A stretch of DNA of 64,000 nt from VXYK01 sp965221585 (GTDB lineage Bacteria > Actinomycetota > Acidimicrobiia > Acidimicrobiales > Aldehydirespiratoraceae). Made by a program: the position numbers and the translations under genes. Where the stretch lies: the NCBI GenBank assembly GCA_965221585.1, contig OZ244898.1, positions 930,001 to 994,000 of the forward strand, in the 5' to 3' direction. This document shows positions 26,350-33,222 of this stretch, one piece after another (position 1 is the first letter of the stretch; each line of letters starts with the position of its first letter). Under the pieces are notes generated by a model. The model saw nothing but the letters and a program-made list of their open reading frames with translations, had not been told where the DNA came from and made no database searches.

Positions 26350-26379
26350 TACCGGGTCACCTGAGAAACGGCCAAGGGT

Positions 26380-26808
26380 TCAGTCCTCGGCTTCGTCGCC
26401 GTTGCTCTTGGGGGACTCTGCGGCGGCGGTGGCACCGGCCTTGCTGGCCGTCTTGGTGCCGGCAGCGGGCTTGGACACCTTGGCGGTGGGCCGCTTGGTG
26501 GTCTTGGTCGCCGTTGCAGCCTCCGCGGGGGCTTCGATGCCGATGAAGTCCCACGCCTTGTTGCGGTTGTCGGTGAACACCTCTGCGACCCTGGTGGGTA
26601 GTTGTTCGCTGAGTTTGGCGGCGCGGGGCTCGGTGAAGGCACGGAACTCTTTGAGAGCCTTGGTGGCGTGCTTGCGTGCGAGCGTGGCGTGCTCTTCGAT
26701 GAAATCGGGGGTTGCGACCTCGCGTCCGACGATTGCGTCGGTGACCAAGAGGTTCACTCCGACCGATGCGTAGGCGGCAGACTTGACTTGTTCGAGGACT
26801 TCAGGCAT
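26380..26808 (-). CDS. HBHA/phasin-like protein with Lys/Ala/Pro-rich tail
   Basis: 142 residues. Residues 1-100 are helical with heptad-like spacing (VLEQVKSAAYASVGVNLLVT ... RKHATKALKEFRAFTEPRAA). Residues 105-142 are a basic tail of Lys, Ala, Pro and Thr ending in an acidic cap. This plan is that of mycobacterial heparin-binding hemagglutinin and phasin-like proteins. It may bind lipid inclusions, nucleic acid or surfaces; the sequence does not settle which. The start at 26808 has AGGAG 5 nt upstream, while the longer frame to 26928 would cross the promoter. Confidence 0.78.
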   Translation of the reverse strand: MPEVLEQVKSAAYASVGVNLLVTDAIVGREVATPDFIEEHATLARKHATKALKEFRAFTEPRAAKLSEQLPTRVAEVFTDNRNKAWDFIGIEAPAEAATATKTTKRPTAKVSKPAAGTKTASKAGATAAAESPKSNGDEAED

Positions 26809-26881
26809 TTCGACTCCTGTATGGTCTGGGGGATTGGGGGAGGAAGCGGCCTGCAAGAACAATAACTCTTGTAGGCCGACA

Positions 26882-26899
26882 TGCGTACTATAGTTAGCA
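26882..26899. promoter_or_regulatory. Operator site 1 (TGCGTAC-N4-GTTAGCA)
   Basis: Imperfect palindrome TGCGTAC-TATA-GTTAGCA. It overlaps the -10 box (TATAGT on the minus strand, 26892-26887) of the HBHA-like gene. Confidence 0.6.
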
Positions 26900-26915
26900 C
26901 CAACAGAAAGCGCAA
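26887..26915 (-). promoter_or_regulatory. Promoter of the HBHA-like/XRE operon
   Basis: Minus-strand TTGCGC (26915-26910), 17-nt spacer, TATAGT (26892-26887). Transcription would begin near 26880, about 70 nt before the ATG at 26808. Confidence 0.55.
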
Positions 26916-26931
26916 CCTGATCTAGCAAAAA

Positions 26932-26949
26932 TGCTTACAAAAGTTAGCA
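26932..26949. promoter_or_regulatory. Operator site 2 (TGCTTAC-N4-GTTAGCA)
   Basis: TGCTTAC-AAAA-GTTAGCA, the same design as site 1, its start exactly 50 bp away (about five helical turns), so two dimers would bind the same face. It sits upstream of the HBHA-like promoter and close before the divergent ComF-like gene. Confidence 0.6.
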
Positions 26950-26983
26950 CTGTTGCCTGTCTCATTGGTTAGGGTCAGCCATC

Positions 26984-27565
26984 GTGCTTGAACGGGTTCA
27001 CGTGATGGGCACCTACTGGTGCGAACATAGCGACACCCCGACCCCCTTGGGCGCGCTGATCGCCGCAGCCAAGGACCACGAATCGGAAACGGCGCTGACG
27101 GCTCTCAAAGCACAGTTCGGCGACTATGTCCGCAGCCTGGACCTTCCCTCAGCCACCACCCGTCCCGCAGGCGACCCAGCAGCCGGCCCAGAAGGAGACA
27201 TAGTGGTCGTTCCTGTACCGAACGGAACAGGTCGAACGCGTCAGCTCGCGCCGGCACTGGCAGAGTCGACAGCCGTTGCAATCGGTGCCACGGCGCGTCA
27301 AGCGGTGCGCAAGCGCAACGTCACCGCGAGACTGCGCGACACTCCAGTGAAGCAACGGCTCGCCCTTGTGGAAGCGGCCGGATACGAGGTCACGGGCTCG
27401 GTCGCCGGCCACGAGGTCGTGCTTGTCGACGACGTAATCCTCACAGGTACGACATTGACCCATCTTGCAGGGCTGCTGAAGCAGGCGGGCGCGGCGAGCG
27501 TGTCGGCGGTGGTGGCGGCCCGCACCCGACGCGCAGCCCCCCAAGGCGTCCCTCAAACGGACTGA
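26984..27565 (+). CDS. ComF-like phosphoribosyltransferase-domain protein
   Basis: 193 residues with the PRPP-binding motif VVLVDDVILTGTTL (about 145-158) and the ComF-type middle (VVPVPNGTGRTRQLAPALAE, then RDTPVKQRLALVE). It lacks the zinc-binding CxxC finger of typical ComF; C13 is the only early cysteine. Role unproven: ComF proteins act in DNA uptake, others are base phosphoribosyltransferases. The GTG at 26984 follows TAGGGT (26970-26975) by 8 nt; ATG 27005 is an alternative. The end overlaps the convergent DsbA-like gene by 13 nt. Confidence 0.75.
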   Translation: MLERVHVMGTYWCEHSDTPTPLGALIAAAKDHESETALTALKAQFGDYVRSLDLPSATTRPAGDPAAGPEGDIVVVPVPNGTGRTRQLAPALAESTAVAIGATARQAVRKRNVTARLRDTPVKQRLALVEAAGYEVTGSVAGHEVVLVDDVILTGTTLTHLAGLLKQAGAASVSAVVAARTRRAAPQGVPQTD

Positions 27566-28179
27566 CGATCGAGCAGGCGCTGGATCCAAACCGACAGACT
27601 GTCGAAGTCCTGGGCCCCCTGGATCGGGAACGTGTCGTTGAACACCATCGCCGGCACACCCGTGATACCCCTTTCGATGGCCTCGTTGTGGTCAGCGATC
27701 ACCTCCTCGGTCAGCGAGTTCTCACGCTGTTGGGCCATCGACAGGAACTCCTTGGAGTCGACACCCACGTCACTCGCAGCACCCGCCAGCACCGACCAGT
27801 CGGAGATGGTCAGGTTCTCAGTGAAGTAGGCCCGAAGAAGCCGATGATGAAATGCGTCCACCTTCTCGGGAGCAAGAATCCCCATCGACTTGGCCGCCAC
27901 TTGGGGCGGCAGACTCGATGAAGGCGGTTCATTGCCCGAAGCCCACTCGTTGAACACCACAGCAGGCTCCATCTCTGCAGGGCGTCGCCAAGACTTCGTG
28001 TACTCGATGAACCTCTCCAGCGACGCCGCCTTCGGCTCGGTCCTCAACAGGAACGAACGCCAAGCAACGCTTATCCGATCGCCGAAGCGTTCCTTGAGTT
28101 GGTCGAGACGAACTGTCCCTACATAACACCATGGTCAAAGAAAGTCGGACCAGACGACGACCCGAACCGGTTCAGTCAT
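27553..28179 (-). CDS. DsbA/FrnE-like thiol oxidoreductase, probable selenoprotein (Sec at UGA codon 15)
   Basis: Read from ATG 28179, the frame meets TGA at 28137-28135 and then continues uninterrupted to a TGA stop at 27553. With TGA as Sec the start reads MTEPVRVVVWSDFL-U-PWCYVG, giving the DsbA/FrnE active site as U15-P16-W17-C18. The rest is a standard 208-residue FrnE-like protein: helical insert (about 45-150) and cis-proline loop GVPAMVF with P176. Both sides of the TGA are in the same frame. A SECIS-like hairpin follows, and a TAGGGT box lies 7 nt before the ATG. No selA, selB, selC or selD is in the window. The alternative is a nonsense mutation in a Cys codon; the intact downstream frame and hairpin argue against recent decay. 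Confidence 0.75.
28098..28137 (-). promoter_or_regulatory. Putative bacterial SECIS element after the in-frame UGA
   Basis: On the transcript, 20 nt separate the UGA from the apical loop AGUUC (28114-28110). The loop is closed by a 5-bp stem GGGAC/GUCUC (28119-28115 with 28109-28105), continued below a mismatch by GU/AC and, past a small internal loop, by GUU/AAC. A G within the first two loop bases and a UGA-to-loop distance of 16-37 nt are the published criteria for bacterial SECIS, and both are met. The loop contains GU, as in the E. coli fdhF element. Confidence 0.6.
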
Positions 28180-28186
28180 GTGTAAG

Positions 28187-28192
28187 ACCCTA
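28187..28192 (-). promoter_or_regulatory. -10 element of the DsbA-like gene
   Basis: TAGGGT on the minus strand, 7 nt before ATG 28179, with no Shine-Dalgarno sequence. The same hexamer precedes the ComF-like gene at 26970. Confidence 0.45.
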
Positions 28193-28224
28193 ACCCAGAC
28201 TGTCACCGGCCGGGGTTGCGCCTC

Positions 28225-28230
28225 TAGCCT
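28225..28230 (+). promoter_or_regulatory. -10 element of the carnitine operon
   Basis: TAGCCT, 6 nt before ATG 28237. It lies within a 57-nt divergent region shared with the DsbA-like gene. Confidence 0.45.
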
Positions 28231-28236
28231 GCACCC

Positions 28237-29106
28237 ATGACCAAATGTGCATTTGTCGGGTTGGGAGTAATGGGATATCCGATGGCGGCTCATCTGCAAG
28301 CGGCCGGACACAGCGTCACCGTCTACAACCGCACGGCGGCCCGCGCCGAGGCCTGGGTCGAAGCGCACGGCGGATCCCGCGCAGCGACCCCGGCGGCAGC
28401 CGCCCAGGGAGCAGAATTCGTGATGGTGTGCGTGGGCGACGATCCCGACGTTCGTGCTGTCACCACCGCCGCCGACGGAGTTCTCTCAGCGATGGAATCC
28501 GGTTCGGTGCTCGTCGACCACACCACCGCATCGGCCGACCTGGCTCAAGAGGTACACGCAGCGGCGGCGGCGGTAGGAGTCGGATTCGTCGACGCGCCCA
28601 TATCCGGAGGCCAGGCCGGTGCCGAGAACGGTGTGCTCACCGTGATGTGCGGGGGTGACCAAGTCGACTTCGACCGGGCCGCGCCGATCATCGCCGCCTA
28701 CTCGCGGGCCTGCCGCCTGCTCGGCGGGCCCGGGGCAGGCCAACTCACCAAGATGGTCAACCAGATCTGCATCGCCGGGTTGATCCAGGGACTCAGCGAG
28801 GGACTCGACTTTGCAATCCGCGCCGGCCTCGATGTCGGCGATGTCGTCGAGACGATCTCCAAGGGCGCAGCCGGCTCCTGGCAGATGGAGAACCGCAGCC
28901 AGACGATGGCCGATCGCCAGTTCGATCACGGATTCGCCCTCGACTGGATGCGCAAAGACCTCGGCATCTGTCTGGCGCAGGCCGAACGCATCGGCGCGCA
29001 CCTGCCCGTCACCGCATTGGTAGACCAGTTCTACGCCCGTCTCCAGCATCAGGGACACGGCCGCTGGGACTCCAGTTCGCTCATCGAATTGTTGCGCGAT
29101 AACTGA
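28237..29106 (+). CDS. 3-hydroxyisobutyrate dehydrogenase-family NAD(P) oxidoreductase
   Basis: 289 residues: N-terminal GLGVMGYPMAAHL nucleotide motif, substrate-binding DAPISGGQAGA (about 120-130), and the catalytic lysine in LTKMVNQICIAG (about 172). The family oxidises beta-hydroxy acids (3-hydroxyisobutyrate, tartronate semialdehyde, related compounds). As first gene of the carnitine cluster it may handle a beta-hydroxy acid or semialdehyde linked to that pathway; this is inference. Confidence 0.9.
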   Translation: MTKCAFVGLGVMGYPMAAHLQAAGHSVTVYNRTAARAEAWVEAHGGSRAATPAAAAQGAEFVMVCVGDDPDVRAVTTAADGVLSAMESGSVLVDHTTASADLAQEVHAAAAAVGVGFVDAPISGGQAGAENGVLTVMCGGDQVDFDRAAPIIAAYSRACRLLGGPGAGQLTKMVNQICIAGLIQGLSEGLDFAIRAGLDVGDVVETISKGAAGSWQMENRSQTMADRQFDHGFALDWMRKDLGICLAQAERIGAHLPVTALVDQFYARLQHQGHGRWDSSSLIELLRDN

Positions 29107-29131
29107 TAGTCTGCGCCGCATAGCGCAGGTC

Positions 29132-30349
29132 GTGTCTCCAGGTCGAACACCAGATTTCTATCTCTACGCTGAGGCTCCGATTTCTGGGGCATGGCGGGAC
29201 GGAGACTTCGTGGTGATTCGCTGGCCCGATGGGGCAGAGTTGCGCGCCTATGCGCTCTGGCTGTTCGAGAATCGCATGGCCGATGAGTCGATCGATGAAC
29301 AAACCAGGGAGAACAAGCTCGACCCGGCGGATCTACCGTCGCCTGACACCCTCGTTGGAGTCGCGGTTGCGAACACCGGCGACTTGGAGGTGACCTGGAA
29401 CGGGTACCCTCCGGCGTCGTACCACTCCGGCTGGTTGCGTCATGTGTATGAGGGTCGCCATACCCACAACGCCCACATTCCCCCAGTCAATACCTGGACA
29501 ACCTCAACCCTGCCGGAACTGCCGACCTTCGACGGACCGTCGGTTCTGCAAGACGACGAGGCCTTGCGGGTGTGGCTTACCACCCTGGTCGAGTCGGGAA
29601 TCGCCCGCCTCGTCGGGCTCGGCAGCGAAGACGATGTGGTAACCGAAGTGGGTCTTCGAATCGGTGCGCTGCGCGACACCAACTTCGGCACCACCTGGGC
29701 GGTCACCGCTGATCTGGACCCGGGATCGGTGGCCAACACGGCTCTGCCCCTGGCTCCGCACGCCGATCTCCCGACCCGTGAAACCCCACCGGGATACCAG
29801 CTCCTCCACTGTCAGGTGAACGAGTGCATCGGAGGATTGAGCCACATGACCGACGGTTACGCCGTGGCTCAGCATCTTCGGGACAATGAACCAGAGACCT
29901 ACGAGATTCTCTGCCGGGCCAAATGGATCTTCTTCAACCGCTCACCAGAACATGACCATCGCTGGAGCGGCCCGCTGATCGATCACGGGGGACCCGGCAG
30001 CCCGTTGACGTTTCGGACGTTCCACCCGGTGAGAGCCTTCCCCGACATGGCCGAAGAGGACGTTCCTCTCGCCTATGCTGCTCTGCGGCGTTTCTCCGAG
30101 TTGGCCCGCAGCGACGAATACCAACTCCGCTCGGTGTTCTCGCCTGGAGAGCTCGTCGCCTTCGACAACCGCAGGATCCTGCACGGGCGCGGTCCGTTCA
30201 GCGAGACCACCGGTCGAAGAGTTCTGCGAGGCGCCTATGTCGACCACGACGAGGTGTACTCACGGCTGAGAGTCTTGATGCGCCGACACGAGATTGCTCG
30301 AATGTCAGCCATACCCGAATCGAACCCGATCAGAGAGGGGACCCGATGA
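29132..30349 (+). CDS. Gamma-butyrobetaine dioxygenase-like 2-oxoglutarate/Fe(II) oxygenase
   Basis: 405 residues. The N-terminal GBBH_N domain is visible (DFVVIRWPDGAELRAYALWL). The TauD-like catalytic domain has the iron motif H-x-D in LAPHADLPTRE, the distal His in ILHGRGPF and the 2-oxoglutarate Arg in GRRVLRGAYVD. It should hydroxylate gamma-butyrobetaine to L-carnitine. It overlaps the BKACE gene by 4 nt, and the L-carnitine dehydrogenase gene follows, which strongly supports the role. GTG start. Confidence 0.88.
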   Translation: MSPGRTPDFYLYAEAPISGAWRDGDFVVIRWPDGAELRAYALWLFENRMADESIDEQTRENKLDPADLPSPDTLVGVAVANTGDLEVTWNGYPPASYHSGWLRHVYEGRHTHNAHIPPVNTWTTSTLPELPTFDGPSVLQDDEALRVWLTTLVESGIARLVGLGSEDDVVTEVGLRIGALRDTNFGTTWAVTADLDPGSVANTALPLAPHADLPTRETPPGYQLLHCQVNECIGGLSHMTDGYAVAQHLRDNEPETYEILCRAKWIFFNRSPEHDHRWSGPLIDHGGPGSPLTFRTFHPVRAFPDMAEEDVPLAYAALRRFSELARSDEYQLRSVFSPGELVAFDNRRILHGRGPFSETTGRRVLRGAYVDHDEVYSRLRVLMRRHEIARMSAIPESNPIREGTR

Positions 30350-31233
30350 GCACTTTCATCACTTGTGCCGTTACCGGAGGGGGTGACACGGTCGGCAAGT
30401 CCGTTCACATCCCGGTCACGCCTGAGGAGATCGCCAACGCGGCGATCGAAGCGGCTAAAGCCGGCGCCGCGATCGTGCACTGTCATGTCCGTGATCTCAG
30501 CACCGGCAAACAGAGCCGCGATGTCGGGCTCTACAGGGAGGTGACCGACCGGATCCGTTCGTCGAACACCGACGTCATCATCAACCTCACCGGAGGAACC
30601 GGCGCCGACATCACTCTCGGCGGGGTCGAGAACCCGCTTCCGCTCAACGAGGAGGGCACCGACATGGCCGGCGCCACCGAACGGATGGCTCACGTGCGTG
30701 AGTGCATGCCCGAGATCGCCACGATCGACATGGGGACCATGAACTTCGGGGAGGGTGACTACATCATGACCAACTCCACCTCCCAACTCGACGAGATCGC
30801 CCGCCAGTTCGCCGAGATCGACGTGATGCCTGAACTCGAGTGCTTCGACACCGGTCATCTCTGGTACGCCAAGCAGATGGAGGCCCGGGGCCTGCTGGAA
30901 CCCCCGATCCTGGCGCAGTTGTGCATGGGGGTTCCGTGGGGAGCGCCCGACGACATGAACACCCTGATGGCGATGGTCAACAACACCCCCGACCACTGGA
31001 CGTTCTCCACCTTCTCGATCGGGCGCAGGCAACTCGAGTACGTGGCGGCCGCGGTTCTGGTGGGCGGCAACGTCCGGGTCGGTCTGGAGGACAACCTGTA
31101 TCTTGAGAAGGGTGTGTTGGCCACCAACGGCATGCTGGTCGACCGGGCCGTGCAGATCCTCGACAATTTGAATATCGATGTCATGGGCCCCGCCGAGGTA
31201 CGCGACATGCTCGGTCTGACCAAACGAGCCTGA
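30346..31233 (+). CDS. BKACE-family beta-keto acid cleavage enzyme, probably 3-dehydrocarnitine-specific
   Basis: 295 residues of the DUF849/BKACE family: ITCAVTGGGD at the N-terminus, GAAIVHCHVRD with the zinc-binding H-x-H, ELECFDTGHLW, and VRVGLEDNLYL with the catalytic-site Glu/Asp. These enzymes transfer acetyl-CoA onto a beta-keto acid, giving acetoacetate and a new acyl-CoA. Next to L-carnitine dehydrogenase the likely substrate is 3-dehydrocarnitine, giving betainyl-CoA. Overlaps the dioxygenase by 4 nt. Confidence 0.9.
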   Translation: MSTFITCAVTGGGDTVGKSVHIPVTPEEIANAAIEAAKAGAAIVHCHVRDLSTGKQSRDVGLYREVTDRIRSSNTDVIINLTGGTGADITLGGVENPLPLNEEGTDMAGATERMAHVRECMPEIATIDMGTMNFGEGDYIMTNSTSQLDEIARQFAEIDVMPELECFDTGHLWYAKQMEARGLLEPPILAQLCMGVPWGAPDDMNTLMAMVNNTPDHWTFSTFSIGRRQLEYVAAAVLVGGNVRVGLEDNLYLEKGVLATNGMLVDRAVQILDNLNIDVMGPAEVRDMLGLTKRA

Positions 31234-31246
31234 TCAGGTAGCGGTC

Positions 31247-32248
31247 TTGGTGTCCTCAATCGAAACCGCAGCGGTTGTCGGTGCCGGGGTGATCGGTTCG
31301 GCTTGGGCTGCGCGATTCGCCCTGCATGGGGTCGACGTGCGGGTGGTTGATCCCAATCCTGATACAGCGCGGATCATCGACGAAGTGTTCACCAACGCCC
31401 GGGCCGCCTGGGGTGACCTTGAACTGCCGCCTTCGACTGAGGGCTCTGTGACCGTCGTCGGCTCGATCGCTGAGGCCGTCTCGGGAGCACAGCACGTCCA
31501 GGAGAGCGCGCCCGAGAACCTGGCAGTCAAGCGGGGCATCCTTGCCGAGATCGATCTTCATACTCCGCCCGAGGTTGTTGTCGCGTCATCGACATCGGGA
31601 ATCAAGCCCACAGACCTACAGGCCACGCTGACTCACCCGGAGCGGCTCGTGGTCGGTCATCCGTTCAACCCTGTGTACCTGTTGCCACTGGTGGAGGTAT
31701 GCGGTGGAGAACAGACCGAGCAGTGGGCGATCACTGATGCTATCGACACCTACGCGTCGGTCTCCATGAAGCCGTTGCATGTTCGAGTCGAGATCGACGC
31801 CTTCATCGCTGATCGCCTGCTTGAAGCGGTGTGGCGCGAGGCGCTGTGGCTGGTCAATGACGGTGTGGCCACCACCGAAGAGATTGATGACGCCATCCGT
31901 TACGGATTCGGGCTGCGTTGGGCCCAGATGGGACTGTTCGAGACGTACCGTGCTGCCGGTGGGGAAGGCGGCTTCGCCCACTTCATCCGCCAGTTCGGGC
32001 CGACATTGGCCTTGCCGTGGAGCAAGTTGACCGACGTCCCCGACCTCGGCGACGAACTGGTGGAGACTCTGGTCGCCCAGTCCGACGCCCAGTCCGGCCA
32101 GTACACACCCCGAGAACTGGAACGCATCCGCGACAGCAACCTCGTCGGCATCCTCAAGGCCCTCGAGTCCAACCACTGGGCCGCCGGCCAAACCCTCGCC
32201 GAACAGCGAACCCGACTCGACACTGCTCGTCGACCAGATTCAGCTTGA
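31247..32248 (+). CDS. L-carnitine dehydrogenase (3-hydroxyacyl-CoA dehydrogenase family)
   Basis: 333 residues with Rossmann motif VVGAGVIGSAWAARFA, QESAPENLAVKRGIL, SSTSGIKPTDLQ, and the catalytic His region VVGHPFNPVYLLPLVEVCGG. These match L-carnitine dehydrogenases, which oxidise carnitine to 3-dehydrocarnitine with NAD. Gene order with the BKACE enzyme agrees. It lacks the thioesterase domain fused in some carnitine dehydrogenases, so betainyl-CoA hydrolysis must be done elsewhere. Start TTG 31247 or GTG 31250. Confidence 0.9.
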   Translation: MVSSIETAAVVGAGVIGSAWAARFALHGVDVRVVDPNPDTARIIDEVFTNARAAWGDLELPPSTEGSVTVVGSIAEAVSGAQHVQESAPENLAVKRGILAEIDLHTPPEVVVASSTSGIKPTDLQATLTHPERLVVGHPFNPVYLLPLVEVCGGEQTEQWAITDAIDTYASVSMKPLHVRVEIDAFIADRLLEAVWREALWLVNDGVATTEEIDDAIRYGFGLRWAQMGLFETYRAAGGEGGFAHFIRQFGPTLALPWSKLTDVPDLGDELVETLVAQSDAQSGQYTPRELERIRDSNLVGILKALESNHWAAGQTLAEQRTRLDTARRPDSA

Positions 32249-32308
32249 CCTCGTGAATCGGGCGTCTCGGAGCCTGCCGTGATCCCGGTCGATGGGTGTG
32301 GCAGCGTC

Positions 32309-32314
32309 TAAAGT
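32309..32314 (+). promoter_or_regulatory. -10 element of the FNT gene
   Basis: TAAAGT, 6 nt before GTG 32321, with no ribosome-binding site. Leaderless type. Confidence 0.4.
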
Positions 32315-32320
32315 GGCGTC

Positions 32321-33172
32321 GTGACCGTGCCGACACCGGAGGAACTCTCCCGCGATATAGCGAGTTCCGGGGTACAAAAAGCCAGCGCTGAGACCATACC
32401 GACGATAATGCTGGCCATCGCCGCGGGGGTGTTCATAGCTCTCGGCGCGATGTTCGCTATCAGCGTCGGCGCCGGTTCGGAACTCGGCTTGGGACCGACC
32501 CGTCTGCTGATGGGCATCGCGTTCTCGTTGGGCCTGTTCTTCGTGGTGGTCCTCGGCACGGAGTTGTTCACCGGCAACAACCTGATGGTCACCAGCGTAT
32601 TGACTCACCAGGTGCGTGCTTTGGTGGTGGCTCGAAACTGGACGCTGGTGTATCTGGGCAACTTCGTCGGGTCCATCGCGGTAGTGCTGCTGGTGTACTA
32701 CAGCCGTTGGTGGGAGCAGGCCGACTTTGCGTTCGGCATCGCCGCTGTGTCCGCAGCCAACGAGAAGGTGAACCTGGGCTTCGTCGAGGCGTTCCTGCTA
32801 GGTGTCGTGGCCAACATCCTGGTCTGCCTCGCCGTCTGGATGGCCGCGGCGGGCGGCACGGTCACCGACAAGATGCTGGGAGTGATGCTGCCCATCGCCG
32901 CCTTCGTCGCCGGTGGGTTCGAGCACAGCATCGCCAACATGTATTTCACACCGATGGGGGTACTGGTCTCCGGTGAGACAGCGGTGATCGAAGCCGCCGG
33001 ACTCAGTGCCGGTGACATAGAGAACCTCACCTGGGCCGGAGTGTTCGGGAATCTGCTGCCGGTCACCCTGGGCAACATCGTCGGCGGGGTGCTGGTGGGT
33101 CTGCCGACCCGCGCCGTGCATCTGCGACACGTCGACGGTCGTATCGACGCCAACCCTGAACCGCCCGATTAA
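32321..33172 (+). CDS. Formate/nitrite transporter (FNT) family channel
   Basis: 283 residues, six membrane helices. FNT signatures: LGTELFTGNNLMV in the first half and AGGFEHSIANMYFTPMG, which carries the pore histidine. These pentameric channels move formate, nitrite or hydrosulfide. No formate or nitrite enzyme lies nearby, so the ion is not known. GTG start, leaderless-type. Confidence 0.92.
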   Translation: MTVPTPEELSRDIASSGVQKASAETIPTIMLAIAAGVFIALGAMFAISVGAGSELGLGPTRLLMGIAFSLGLFFVVVLGTELFTGNNLMVTSVLTHQVRALVVARNWTLVYLGNFVGSIAVVLLVYYSRWWEQADFAFGIAAVSAANEKVNLGFVEAFLLGVVANILVCLAVWMAAAGGTVTDKMLGVMLPIAAFVAGGFEHSIANMYFTPMGVLVSGETAVIEAAGLSAGDIENLTWAGVFGNLLPVTLGNIVGGVLVGLPTRAVHLRHVDGRIDANPEPPD

Positions 33173-33209
33173 GAGCGCCGAGGATTCTCCGACCTGCGTG
33201 TCAGCCCCC

Positions 33210-33215
33210 TAAGCT
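33210..33215 (+). promoter_or_regulatory. -10 element of the amidohydrolase gene
   Basis: TAAGCT, 7 nt before ATG 33223. Leaderless type. Confidence 0.4.
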
Positions 33216-33222
33216 GACAGCT

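Noticed and set aside
27553..28047. A 164-residue gene starting at TTG 28047, with a separate short ORF ending at 28135
   Set aside because: Both pieces lie in one frame and join into a complete FrnE-like protein across a single TGA at the active-site Cys position. The short piece alone would lack the CxxC motif.
28135..28137. Genome-wide UGA reassignment (UGA as Trp or Gly)
   Set aside because: Many clear genes here end in TGA, including the Sec candidate itself, aconitase's neighbours, rimP, rbfA and nusA. Recoding must be local.
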